A stretch of DNA of 64,000 bases from Pteria penguin (taxonomy: Eukaryota > Mollusca > Bivalvia > Pterioida > Pteriidae), in contig CM068580.1 in the NCBI GenBank assembly GCA_035048485.1, forward strand, positions 37,358,085-37,422,084, read 5' to 3'. The notes below the pieces were generated by a model. It did not search any database. It was not told where the DNA came from and was given only the letters and a program-made list of their open reading frames with translations. Position 1 is the stretch's first letter. Every line of letters starts with the position of its first letter. Positions 44,001 through 61,075 of the stretch are shown piece by piece. The position numbers were made by a program, and so were the translations under genes.

Positions 44001-47000
44001 GCTGTCCTATACCAGGGTGTGATGGGACAGGTCATGTGACAGGAAAATATCTGTCACACCGAAGGTATTACGATCTGATAGATGTTGTATTCTATGTCTG
44101 GAGTAGAAAACTTCACTCCTTTTTGAATGTGACAAGTCTCTAATTTACTTCATGAACATTGTTGGTGTACTTGTGTTGTTTAAATTCCCTTCAATTTATC
44201 CCTGTGAAATTTAGTGATATTTTTATTGTTTTAATAAGCTGAATAAACTATATACTGGTAGTAGTTCTGATATGAATATTTCAAGAGAGAACAAATATTC
44301 ATTTAATCTAAACAAAAAAATTAGGGGATTAATGCTGTATGGTTTGGTAAATTTTATGTTGATGTGTCAAATGCGAACACTTGATGGGCCAAACTTTAAT
44401 AGTACATTAGGATGTCTAATAGGAACTTTATATGTGACATTAAATCAGGTGAGAATCTTCATTTCATAATATTTTGAGTAAGGTATTTCAAGAATTACGG
44501 GTATGTAAGCATTTTTTACTTATTAACACATCTTTCCATGTTAATTAGGTCTTATTCACAAACCAGAGTCTAGGAGATTTGATGTCAAATTCAGTTTAAA
44601 CCTACATGATACAAGTTTTGTAATTTTTTATTTATATTTGTTTTATATACATGTACTTGTTGGTGTTGATAAATACAAGTTCAAAGCATGCTTCAGTGTT
44701 TAATTTGCATGGCATTCTGGTTTTTTTTTTTATTGCAACAAACTAATGTACTTTTATTGTGATTTATTGAATGTGAACTGTGGTTATAATGACAGGTGGA
44801 AAAAAAATAAAGTTTTAGTGAAAAATGACTTACCGGGGTAATTAATTGACAAATTATATGTCGTTTATTTTTATGCCCTCGGATCAACAGATGGGGGCAT
44901 ATTGGTTTTGTCCTGTCTGTTTGTCTGTCTGTTGTCAACTTTAACCTTGGCTATAACTTCTGAACGGTGAGGGATAGAGACTTCATATTTGACGTGCATA
45001 CTCAACTAATGAAGCCCTTTCAAATGACACCAAGGTCAAGGACCTTTTGACTTGATAATGACCTTCAAGCTAAAAATAACTTTGGACTTGGGGTACAAAT
45101 TTTGAAACGTGAGGGATAGAAACTTCATATTTGACATGTGTACTCAACTAATGATACCCTTTCAAGTGACACCAAGGTCGATGAACTTTTGACCTTGACA
45201 ATGACCTTCATGCTGAAAATAACTTTTTGGACTTTGGTGTTGCCAGGGCATTAGTGTTTCACAAACACAGCTTCATTACTTTTTATCTCCTGGGAATCAG
45301 ATTTTGGAGCATATAGTATTTTTGCCAGTCTTGTGAACAATAAGAGATAGGGATTTGATATTTCACACATATTTTTTGTTGGAGTATCTTTTTGTTGAAA
45401 CCAAAGTTTTTTTACCTTGTGGCCTTGAGTGTGATAACTGAAACATTGACTGCCATATCCAGAAGGAAAGTGGGAGGTCACAAGTGCATCTCTCTCTTCT
45501 TCCTTTTTGGTTTTTTCTTTTTTCTTTTTTTTTGCTAGAAATGAATAGAGATTTTTTAAAAATAAATTTCAAACTGCATGCTCGTTGGAAAAATGAATAC
45601 CTATAAACTTGGAAAAATTAGATAGAGGTTGTTTATGGATCATATTTATGCATGTGACTGAAAGCTAAATTTACAGCCTTTTCAATGTTTAAATATTAAA
45701 AAGGTGTGAATGATTGTGTCCTTGCCAAGTGTGAAAATATATGAAAGAAGAGTGCGAAATTGAATATTGGTGCCTTTGAAAGTTTTTACAATGCTTGTTC
45801 ATCTTGTTTTGCTTAGTAATAATGAAATACAGAAACTCTATTTAATTACCTACATTTGTTATATGCTTTTAAAATCTTGAATGTTTTTTATAACATAAGT
45901 TATTTTACAGTGCCTCAGGATGCCCTCTTGCCAATAAACATAAACTACAACGACAACTCTTAGCCAGTATAGATGGACAGGATCCAGAACTGGCAAAGTC
46001 GCTCAAAATGGATGGAGTAGTGTAAGTATTTAAGGTTGATGACGTAAAAATGTTAAATAATATATATACCTGTATTGTGTTCAATATCTAGTTCGCCAGG
46101 AGAAGTTGTAGAGGAGTTAGTGTCGTACCCCTGGCATCCGCCATACAAAAAACTTTAACCGCGGCTATGACTTTTTAACCATAAAAGAGACTTAAATGTT
46201 CCATAAGTAGATTCCTCATAACCAGAGCTTTCCTTTGGTGCCTTTGCTTTTGATAAGACCTTTACCTTGCACTTTGACCTACTTCTCAAAAATTTTAACC
46301 TGGAGTATATCTCTTGAACCATTAGTTATTAGAGATAGGACTTTGATATTTGACATGAAGATTTTTCGTGACCAAAGCTTTCATTTGGTGCCATCACTTT
46401 TGACCTCATGACCTTGACCTTTGACTTTGACCTACTGTTCAAAAACTTGATCTGGGATATATCTTTTGAACCATAAGAGATAGGACTTTGATATTGACAT
46501 ATAGATTCCTCTTGACCAGGGCTTTCATTTGATGCCATCACTTTGTCCTTTTGACTTTGACCTTGGACTTTTATGTATTTTACAGAAACTTTAACTTGGA
46601 TTATATTTTTTGAACCATTAGAGATATGACTTTAATATTTGACATGTAGATTCCTTTTGACCAGAGCTTTCATTTGGTGCCAACATTTTTGATTTTGTGA
46701 CCTTGGATTTGACCTACTTTCCAATGGAAAATTTTTAGTTTCAGTGAATAAATCGTTGTCTACAATTCCAACCTTTATTTCATCATATTTTGGCAGAAAA
46801 ATAGATCTTTAGAAACTGGGGGTGACTTGATTGAACTTTCACATACTTTATAAAGTATTTACATGGTTTTCTTTTCAGTACCAAAACCTATTAAAGTCAT
46901 TTTTTTCGTTACTTAGATGTTGAAAACTGTTCAAAATGGATGCAATGTTAAAGCATTTTTGTAAAGTAGATTAAACTTGCACTTGACATGAAGTTGTAGG

Positions 47001-49540
47001 GAGTTGTCTGGCTATGTACTATTTTTAATTATCTGAATATCCTTGGACAATGCATTTCCTTTCTCTAATGAGAAAATCAAACGTTTTTTATACACCTGTC
47101 GAAAGACGGGACGTATTATGGTATGATGATGTCCGTCTGTCCGTCCGTCCACTATGGAACACAATGACTTCAGTAAACATCCACTGTATTTCATGAAACT
47201 CATACAGAATGCTTAAATAGCGTAGAGGAAGCCACCTTTCGATTTTTAGCAAATTCCATTTTGTCGTTCTGGAGTTATGGGACTTGGATTTAATTTTTAC
47301 TATGAAAAGATGCTATGGAATACAATAACTTAAATAAACGTCAGTTGTTTTTCATGAAACTCATACAGAATGCTTAGATAATGTAGAGGAAATCGCCTTT
47401 CGATTTTGAGCAAATTCCATTCTGTCTTTACGGAGTTACGGGACTTGGATTTAATTTTTACTATGTCAGTTGTTTTTCATGAAACTCATACAGAATGCTT
47501 CGATAATGTAGAGGAAGCTGTGTTTTCATTTTTAGCAAATTCTGTTTTATCGTTCCGGAGTTATGGGACTTGGATTTTATTTTTACTATGAAAAGATGCT
47601 ATGGAATGCAATAACTTAAGTAAACGTCAGTTGTTTTTCATGAAACTCATATAGAATGCTTTGATAATGTCGGGAAAGCTGTGAATTGATTTTTAGCAAA
47701 TTCCGTTTCGTCGTTTCGGAGTTGTGGGACTTGGATTTTTTTTTAAATATAGTACGATGATATGGAACGCAATAACTTAAGTAAATGTCAACTGTTTTTC
47801 ATGAAACTAATACAGAATTCTTAAATAGGGTAGGGGAAGCGGCATTTTGATTTTGAGTAAATTCTATTTCGTCGTTCAGGAGTTGTGGGACTTGGATTTT
47901 ATTTTTGCTATAGTACGATGATACGGAACGCAATAACTTTAGTAAATGTCAATTGTTTTTCATGAAACTAATACAGAATGCTTAAATAGGGTAGGGAAAG
48001 TGGCATTTTGATTTTAAGCAAATTCTGTTTTGTCGTTACGGAGTTATTGAACTTGGACTTTTACTATGATAGGATGCTATTGTGATGCTATATAATGCAA
48101 TAACTTCGGTTGTTTTTCATGAAACTTATACAGAATGCTAAAATAGTGTAGGGGAAGCCACCTTTTGGCTTTCAATATTTCATAAAAGTGTAACCAAAGA
48201 GACCCGAGTTTGGGGGTAATAAAACCATAGGTTCACATTGATCCCATCCAAAGTAAACGACAGGTGTATTACCCTGTAAGTTACGCTAGGCGTTGCTCTT
48301 GTTAACTTTTTCACATCAGAATTCAGATGTTCATGGTTTTAGTAGATTATTCTTTTTTTGGGGTGAATAGGTCAAAGGTTAAGGTGACAGGAAGTCAGTC
48401 AAAGACTTGTATGCTAGATGAAGGGTCAAGATGAAGAAATTATGCATATGTTGTATATTGTATTTTGTAACGAGTATTTCTTGTTCAAACACTTACCAGA
48501 AATACTTCATGTCCATGATGAAAGACATTGTGATGTAGTTCTTTCATATTTGGTGTATTGAACAACAATAAGGTAATGTAGATCTCCAAGCTATTTTGTC
48601 CATTTGTTAGTAAAAGTTATGTAATATATTGCTCTTTTTTTCCATGCAGTGTATCCAACAGTTACTACTTCAGGCAGATTTATTGAAAAGGTTCACATTC
48701 CCAAAAGGGTCAATTGGCAGGCACTTGACAAACTTTTGTAACAGAAAACAGCAGAGAAACGAATGAAGTATTTATGTGTTTATAATTTGTTCACAGTTGT
48801 CCCACTCCTGGTTGTGATGGATCTGGGCATGCCAATGGGAGCTTTTTATCTCATCGAAGCCTATCTGGTTGCCCTCGGGCCACATCTGCTATGAAGAAAG
48901 CTAAACTCAGCCCATATGAACTTACCCATTTACATCAAAAATTACAAAATGGAATAGGTAAGTAATTTGAATTTCAACAGTGAATGCTTCATCAAAAACA
49001 AAAAAACAAAAAAAACCCCAAAAATAAAATAAAAATAGAAAAATAAAATCAATACAAAATTCTAGAATGATTAAAAACAAATTAAGTCATAATATACTAC
49101 ATTATGATAAAATGTCTTATAGATTTCATGTGATATGAAATGAATATTTTTCAGATCTGGAGAATGATGAGGAACTGCATGAACTGGATCTGGAAATAGA
49201 GGAACTAAGAAGGTCAAATATGCTCCTAGAGGCTCAACTGGTCAAAGCTAGAACTGAAGTTTCCACACTGGAAACTAAGGCAGCACAACAAGAGAAGGAA
49301 AATGGTGCTATCGAGGAACAAAACAAAAACATTGAAAACTATCTGAGTTCTCTACAAAAAGAGGTTATCTCCCTTTTAGAAAAGTTGAACATTCCTCATT
49401 TCAATCCTGCATTAGTAAATGAGGAAAATCTTGAAGCTTGTATCAATCAGATTCAGAATATATGCTCAAACAGGAATGGGTTGGAGAATGTGTACTTCAG
49501 TCCTGTCAATTTAGCAGCGTCTCAGATTCAAGTAGCTTAA
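32038..49540 (+). CDS. MYT1: MYT1/MYT1L/ST18-family C2HC zinc-finger transcription factor, complete
   Basis: Sixteen exons keep one frame for 865 residues: 32038-32065, 33268-33337, 34517-35259, 35570-35639, 36157-36197, 36777-36804, 37483-37545, 38093-38163, 40718-41120, 41721-41744, 42560-42751, 43242-43385, 44002-44064, 45911-46021, 48797-48957 and 49155-49540. Seven fingers of pattern C-x4-C-x4-H-x7-H-x5-C start at about Cys13, 284, 328, 538, 579, 627 and 685, grouped 1, 2-3, 4-7 as in vertebrate MYT1. Between 3 and 4 is the family signature DRVLRPM...[10 protein letters not shown]. From residue 738 a coiled coil ([16 protein letters not shown]) matches the family C-terminus. The family are nuclear factors that bind AAGTT-type sites and, in vertebrates, repress non-neuronal genes during neuron formation. 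The ATG at 32038 is chosen because the exon has an upstream acceptor at 32024 but no in-phase coding partner. Alternative ends exist at 38733 and 41340. Whether one invertebrate gene corresponds to all three vertebrate paralogues is expected, not shown. Confidence 0.96.
32605..32720 (+). repeat. Tandem-core element, 5' fragment
   Basis: ATGCCCCTAGATCAATGGAT then GACCTGTCTGTCTCTTTGTC and GTCGACTTTAAGCTTCGCTA match the start of the element at 44873 and then stop. A truncated copy in a MYT1 intron. Confidence 0.75.
32960..33190 (+). mobile_element. tRNA-derived SINE, diverged
   Basis: A box TAGCTCAGTTGGTAGC, degraded B box, then AAGACTGTAAAAACCACGGT, AGCATGTAAAAGCTTCCTCG and TGACTTAAAGCAATAAAGG. 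It ends about 80 bp before a MYT1 exon. Confidence 0.75.
33268..33337 (+). CDS. MYT1: MYT1 exon, first half of finger 1
   Basis: 70 nt after TTCTAAAG. Encodes [20 protein letters not shown] and RHR, ending AGGAG|gtaact so that the intron splits the Ser codon AG|T after His-Arg. Confidence 0.95.
34517..35259 (+). CDS. MYT1: MYT1 exon, end of finger 1 and acidic region
   Basis: 743 nt after TTCTCAG. Completes finger 1 (SLQGCP), then KKRK, a basic nuclear-localisation-like patch, and about 230 acidic residues. Six ψKxE sumoylation consensus sites are present (Lys 73, 153, 185, 212, 223, 271). Ends GACAAAG|gttaga. Confidence 0.96.
35570..35639 (+). CDS. MYT1: MYT1 exon, first half of finger 2
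   Basis: 70 nt after CTTCACAG. Encodes [20 protein letters not shown] plus Arg, ending AGAAG|gtttgt at the same AG|T position as finger 1. Confidence 0.97.
36157..36197 (+). CDS. MYT1: MYT1 exon, second half of finger 2
   Basis: 41 nt after TCTTCACAG. Encodes [14 protein letters not shown], ending GAAA|gtgaga (phase 1). Confidence 0.93.
36416..36694 (+). mobile_element. tRNA-derived SINE, best preserved copy, 12-bp TSD
   Basis: A box TGGCTTAGTGGATAAGG, B box GGGTTCAACTCCC, body GTCTTTCAGATGAGACAGT, GGCACGTAAAAGATCCCTCA, GTGGGTCCGTTGCAAAGGTC and GCATCAGGCAGATGCCGTCA, and an AATCAATCAATCAA tail. Flanked by CCTAATTGAACT (36404-36415) and CCTAATCGAACT (36695-36706), which differ at one base. 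Confidence 0.93.
36777..36804 (+). CDS. MYT1: MYT1 exon, finger 2-3 linker
   Basis: 28 nt after ATTTCAG. Encodes IVALYENLA(R), matching the linker before finger 3 in vertebrates (EILAMHESVLK). Ends GCAAG|gtatgt. Confidence 0.93.
37483..37545 (+). CDS. MYT1: MYT1 exon, first half of finger 3
   Basis: 63 nt after TTTTACAG. Encodes [20 protein letters not shown]. The HVNSNR core is diagnostic of this finger in the family. Ends AGAAG|gttagt. Confidence 0.97.
38093..38163 (+). CDS. MYT1: MYT1 exon, second half of finger 3
   Basis: 71 nt after TTCCTCTAG. Encodes [16 protein letters not shown] and TTQQNAKKS, ending TCTG|gtaaga in phase 1. Confidence 0.96.
38564..38733 (+). CDS. Possible alternative last exon of MYT1
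   Basis: After TCGGTGTCAG the sequence continues the phase of the 38093-38163 exon (G|GC) and encodes 55 residues, including [33 protein letters not shown] and NGRYLYHRY, then TAA at 38731-38733. Its base composition is less AT-rich than the intron, and AATAAA follows at 38963-38968. If used, the product would stop after finger 3. I recognise no family for the tail. It could instead be a fragment of an unrelated insertion. Confidence 0.5.
38734..40717. other. MYT1 intron, degenerate repeat traces only
   Basis: AT-rich. Between about 39350 and 39760 there are degraded CCTTGACCCAAAATCATACC / AAGGTCATA words from tandem-core elements. No exon seen. Confidence 0.45.
40718..41120 (+). CDS. MYT1: MYT1 exon, central DRVLRPM region
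   Basis: 403 nt after TTTTCAG. Encodes [17 protein letters not shown] and [12 protein letters not shown], matching vertebrate paralogues, then a Ser/Pro-rich region. Donor CTAG|gtcagt at 41121 gives phase 2, which fits the microexon at 41721. Confidence 0.85.
41121..41340 (+). CDS. Possible read-through extension ending MYT1 early
   Basis: If the 41121 donor is skipped, the frame stays open 72 more codons to TAA at 41338-41340. It includes [17 protein letters not shown] and [20 protein letters not shown], which look like real protein. ATTAAA follows at 41501-41506. The product would lack fingers 4-7. Confidence 0.5.
41721..41744 (+). CDS. MYT1: MYT1 24-nt microexon
   Basis: Bounded by TCTGTTACAG and gtaaaa. 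It enters and leaves in phase 2 and reads SGDLSAER, joining the 41120 donor to the 42560 acceptor in frame. It is the only piece I found that fits. It is eight codons exactly, so skipping would also keep the frame. Confidence 0.65.
42560..42751 (+). CDS. MYT1: MYT1 exon with finger 4
   Basis: 192 nt after TTCCAG. A Ser/Pro-rich start, then [20 protein letters not shown] and [12 protein letters not shown]. The finger is not interrupted. Position 5 is Asp where other fingers have Gly. Ends ATGAA|gtaagt. Confidence 0.95.
43242..43385 (+). CDS. MYT1: MYT1 exon with finger 5
   Basis: 144 nt after TTGGCTCAG. Encodes [20 protein letters not shown] then [13 protein letters not shown], uninterrupted. 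Ends CTTCG|gtaagt. Confidence 0.97.
44002..44064 (+). CDS. MYT1: MYT1 exon, first half of finger 6
   Basis: 63 nt after TGTACAAG. Encodes [20 protein letters not shown], ending CGAAG|gtatta, again splitting AG|T. Confidence 0.96.
44873..45270 (+). repeat. Tandem-core element, two units
   Basis: Opens ATGCCCTC...GGGGGCAT hairpin (44873-44900), TTGTCTGTCTGTTGTC, then two units (TTTAACCTTGGCTATAACTT, GTGAGGGATAGA-ACTTCAT, CTCAACTAATGA, CACCAAGGTC, TGACAATGACCTTCA), and ends CCAGGGCATTAGTGTTTCAC. Sits in a MYT1 intron. Confidence 0.85.
45911..46021 (+). CDS. MYT1: MYT1 exon, second half of finger 6
   Basis: 111 nt after TTTTACAG. Encodes [16 protein letters not shown] and a short linker ending in GTAGT|gtaagt (phase 2). 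Confidence 0.95.
46095..46745 (+). repeat. Tandem-core array, unit ~180 bp, about four units
   Basis: Units contain AACTTTAACCTGGA, ATCTCTTGAACCATTAG, GATAGGACTTTGATATTTGA, AGATTCCTCTTGACCAG and ACTTTTGACCTCATGACCTT. TGACCT words are dense. In a MYT1 intron. Confidence 0.85.
47088..48275 (+). repeat. Large tandem-core element with inverted ends, ~160-bp unit, seven units
   Basis: Begins TACACCTGTC-GAAA-GACGGG and ends AAACGACAGGTGTATTACCC, so TACACCTGTCG is an inverted terminal repeat. It has a GTCCGTCTGTCCGTCCGTCC run, then units with TTTTTCATGAAACTCATACA, GAATGCTTAGATAATGTAGA, TTAGCAAATTC and GGAGTTATGGGACTTGGATT. Confidence 0.9.
48797..48957 (+). CDS. MYT1: MYT1 exon with finger 7
   Basis: 161 nt after TTCACAG. 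Encodes [20 protein letters not shown] then [17 protein letters not shown], nearly identical to the last vertebrate finger. Ends ATAG|gtaagt. Confidence 0.97.
49155..49540 (+). CDS. MYT1: MYT1 last coding exon, coiled coil
   Basis: After TTTTTCAG. Encodes [18 protein letters not shown], a long heptad-rich helix, then [20 protein letters not shown] and a terminal SQIQVA, aligning with the vertebrate C-terminus. TAA at 49538-49540. Confidence 0.97.
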
Positions 49541-50530
49541 CTACTGGTGCTATTCATCTTGCAGTGTGTTCAAATTCTTCTCAAAGTTATTAATTGATTC
49601 AGTGTGAATTTATGTCACTTTTAGTCATGCTTTTACAGCTTACAAAAATAGTCAGGATTTACCCATTGTCAAAAATCTTAGATTGCTTATTTGATTAATT
49701 TACTATTACTGCCATGGATGTTGTGTGTTTTATTCTGTGATGTGAGTCTGTGCTTTATTTGTTATTATTGTATATGTTTAACTTTGAACAGATTTTTTTT
49801 TTTTGTTCCATTTACATTTTACATTTTGTGCAATTCCAATTTTACAAGAATTCCTCCTTTTTATTTAATATTCATTGAAACACTTTTGTGTATATAAAGA
49901 ATGATAACAAACATTCTAGTTCAAAAGTTTTTAATTAATATTTCATTTTATACATCAACTGAATACATTTCATTCCACATTTCATAAATGGTTTGTTATA
50001 GAGATGTTGTAACAATGAGTTTGTTCCTCAATGTCTCCACATTATCTGTTGTGACAGATGTCAGGGAACAGTGCAATATATACCTTAATTTACATTTTGA
50101 TAAGCTCGTGTCTCAAGCAGTTGTTTGTGATATTATCAATGTTAACAAAGTCAGACAAGAAGGTTGAAGATGATTCTTAATAATTGTTTAATTTAACTGT
50201 TATTTATAAACATTGTTATTATTGTTGTTTTTCTTTTGTGTCAACATTCTTTACTTACTATTGTCCATTACTTCAGAATTAGTCTATGTTTACGCAAAGT
50301 AAAGAAATTATATTATAAATGCATGTTCAATTTGAATTTGGTAAAATTTAATTTCATTTATTTTGGACATTTGTCATCCTCCTCTTGTGGAACTTGTAAT
50401 GTTACATTCCGTTCATTGTGAGGTGTTACATATTTCATTATTGGCATTCTTATTTATTTACATATCTCAGTTATTTCTTACTTTTGTGTACAAGTGAAAT
50501 ATTTTTGTAATAAAAACATTTCCAAGCTTT
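49541..50530 (+). other. MYT1: MYT1 3' UTR (inferred)
   Basis: AT-rich, T-rich tracts near 49793-49803. Ends near AATAAA at 50509-50514. No coding sequence is supported. Confidence 0.6.
50509..50514 (+). promoter_or_regulatory. Candidate MYT1 poly(A) signal
   Basis: AATAAA about 970 bp after the stop, followed by a T-rich stretch. Confidence 0.55.
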
Positions 50531-51379
50531 GATATGTTTTTTTACTTCAATTGACACCAAATTGACAATTATACTATGTGTGTGGGATCCTATTTTAGCA
50601 CAGTTACTGCTGTTTTGTGTGCTCTGATTGAGGACTACCTAGTAGAAATCCATTCTGATTAAAATCAGGTGTAGATATATATGTAATGGTATATTTGGTA
50701 CCTGCTGTCTCTCTTGATGTGTATATAGTGTTAGGGCATCTGAATCAAATCTAATTGAGTTAGGTAGTGTGTGTGTGTGGTACTTCGATGTTCTTGAATG
50801 TCATGGGACATGACGGATAGCATACTGAAATATGATCCAATTCAATGCATAAATGTGCAAGTGATGGTACAATTCAATGCACAAATGTGCAAGTTATGGT
50901 ACAGTTTAGACTTTGGCTTTGAGAGTGTGACATTTGTCGTATAACCTAAGGTGAAATTCGTGACACAAAGTGTGATCATATAAAGTAGATCTAACAACGG
51001 ACTGAAATATGATACAATTTCAGACATGGATGTTACAGTTCTAAAATATGACCTATGAAGGCCAGTATAATTACATAATACTGGCATATAGCAAAACAAA
51101 CGCTGACAAGACACATGTTGATTTGAAACTAGAAATGTCGAAGCAAGAGCAATGCTCTTTCAATAAGCAAAGTTGTGGTGTGGAACTTGGACAAGCTAAG
51201 CAAAACTCAATTTTGACCTACAGAACTGCAAGAAACTGTTGAAGAGAAAGAGCTACGTCTCTGTAAATGGTAGTCAACTAACCGAAAATGAATCTTCAAC
51301 ATGAATCTTCTCAATATACAACTACAATCCAAATCTCACTTCACTTGCACAATAATTGGTAATTCCTTGTAATTTGTCT
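50531..51379. other. Convergent intergenic region, nothing recognised
   Basis: Lies between the MYT1 and PCMTD 3' ends. It holds a short GT repeat (50768-50779) and a near-direct duplication of AATTCAATGCA(C/T)AAATGTGCAAGT (about 50839-50894). No gene seen. Confidence 0.45.
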
Positions 51380-51595
51380 TGTCCATAGTGCAATGGGTAG
51401 TTTGCTTGATTCGGGTTAAGAGGTTGTAAATCTGAATTTATCAACTTGTAAATGTCTTGTCTGATAAAATAATAAAACCCAAGGCCCAATGTCAGTAGAT
51501 GTTGGCACATGAAAGATCCCTCATTGCTTGGGGTAGGTCAGCTGCTTGAAATTTCTGTGGGAGGCATCGGGCAGATGCTATTTATATACAAGTTA
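51380..51595 (+). mobile_element. SINE, badly degraded
   Basis: TAGTGCAATGGGTAGTTTGC-like A box, TGGCACATGAAAGATCCCTC, ATTGCTTGGGGTAGGTCAGC and GGCATCGGGCAGATGC blocks. Tail lost. Confidence 0.65.
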
Positions 51596-51789
51596 TTTGT
51601 TTATGGACAGAAAATTAGTTGATAGAAACTCGGTGAACATGACCTGCATCTGTTAAGAGTGAAACTCTTAATATAAACTATAATGGACAGACAGCAAATA
51701 GCAATGTTACCGATATATGTCTTACCATCTTCAAGGATAACTAGAAGTGTGGCTGCCCCCGACAGTGGCAAAATTCAGAGCGCATAATA

Positions 51790-52112
51790 TAGCATAAATT
51801 ATATTATTTAACCTTTAATGTGTCGATTCGACACTAATGCCCCCGCTGGTACCTAAGCTAGTGAAATATAACTACCGGTACCAGAGAACTAATATTTTCA
51901 AGATATTTTTAATGTTAAAGGGCAATTACGCTGTCAAAAATTACTGGAACACACCCATATTCGAATTAACCTGCATCTCCCCATGATATATCTGTATACA
52001 AAATATCAATTTAATCCATCAAACCTTCAAAGAGAAAATGAGCGGAAAATCATTGACAAGGCAATGACGGAACAGGGTAACGCTATATGCCATTTAATGG
52101 CAGGGGCATAAA
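51790..52112 (-). repeat. Tandem-core-type element fragment, antisense
   Basis: Read on the - strand it begins TTATGCCCCTGCCATTAAAT followed by GGCATATAGCGTTACCC, then CGCTCATTTTCTCTTTGAAG and TTGTATACAGATATATCATG, like the 5' end and core of the elements at 20609 and 44873. Confidence 0.55.
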
Positions 52113-52239
52113 AAAATTGACTAATTTCTTGAATTCAAAAGATCAAAACTTGACAGATGGATAGACAGAAACTTAATACATGTAGTGCATTTAATTATCA
52201 CTGACAAGGAGTTTATAACAATGAAAATTTGACATAAAT

Positions 52240-53884
52240 TGAAACAATGAACATATTTATTGATTTGATGTGTACACCATGCAGCATAATGGCACCACTC
52301 TAGCAACTCAACATTACAATTAATGTAAAATCATAAGTTTATCAAATCAGTACAAACATGTAAGGACAGTCATCCTTTGTTAAACTTTATTTACTAATAA
52401 TTTGTTACACCTGAAACCCCAAAACTTCATTCAGGATTATTCTCAAGTGAAGTTTATAGATATTTACTTTCTCTTGTAATAATGATTAAATATCATGGAC
52501 AGCATCAACTAGAAATGCCTCTTTCACCAAGACCACTCAAAAAAACCCCATTTATTATTAACCTCTATACAGATCATGCTTTGGATTCTAAATGCAGTAC
52601 AAAGATCATGGTTTTAAAATATGATAATATCAAATTTAATTTGAAAATAATAATTTATTAATGAAATGTTATTTAACACATTTTTAATAATTTTACTCAA
52701 ATAACTTTAGTTATATATAAAAAAATTTTCCTTATAAAGGTTTAATCCAAGGAAAATATGTAATCATATTTCTGCTTGAATACTAAATGCTAATAAAAAG
52801 GGTGAAAATAAAGGATAATCAACTTGCAAACATAACTGATTACATTGTACAAGGACTTTGGTGTTGTTAAGAACCTATTGGTTATACAAGCAACTGAAAA
52901 AATACAAATGACCATCAACATAATTAAAGTAATCAATAAACTTGAAATATACTCAAACAAGAATATCACATATAACTGATATAGATATACTATTATCTGG
53001 AATAGTCTCTTCCAATGTCCAAACTGTTGGTCAAACTCGCCTATGATTTATGGCTTTTACCTACATATTTTCCAGCATATTTTATGAACTTAAAACAAAC
53101 TTTTCAAAATTAATTCACAAACATTAGAAAAACATTTCCCACACTATGTACATATTTACAGAATAATATTTGAAAAAATATTTACATAATATTTGAAAAA
53201 ATATTTACATCAATGGTATCCATAGTATTTCTTATCTCCTGCATTCAATCTTCATGTCATGGTCAGTCACAAGTAACATTGATCTTCAACATGCTAATTT
53301 ATCAACGCTTAACATCTTGCATGCAATATATACAATCCCAGCATGTTTTTGCATTAACTTTATAAATAAATATCAATAATAATCATTTTATAATATGTAA
53401 CAAGTAGAAAACAATTTCAGTAATAAGTGTTCTGATATCAGAGTTTGATGAAAATATGAATAAATTCAAAAGCATGCAATATTTTAATTCTGAAAATTTC
53501 GCAAAGCATGCTTTCATTCTTTTCATTTCAATCTATATATTATCAAAACAATCATTTCTACAACTACAATATCTTGTGCATTTGATAACTGCATAAATAA
53601 CTGCTGCACTATAGAATTGTGGAGTTTATTAGATGATTATTATTAATGACTCTAACAGTACCTTGGGAACAATCACTTTGCAAACACTTACCAGGTTGAG
53701 AATTAAATCTTATGATGTTGTAACTGATGAGCTACTAAATATTCAATAATAAACAATGCCATGAATACTTGGAAATAAAGTAATAATTTCTTTTTTCGAG
53801 AATTTTAGCAGACCCTCTCCAGCAACAGCTATTGTTAAACTTGCTGATAATAAATAATGTCAAAGGTTGTTCAGATTCAAGTGT
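52240..53884 (-). other. PCMTD 3' UTR (inferred)
   Basis: AT-rich sequence downstream of the PCMTD stop. Candidate poly(A) signals on the - strand are at 52386-52391 and 52256-52261 (TTTATT on +). A near-direct duplication of ATAATATTTGAAAAAATATT lies at 53160-53210. No coding sequence. Confidence 0.45.
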
Positions 53885-61075
<7,191 letters not shown>

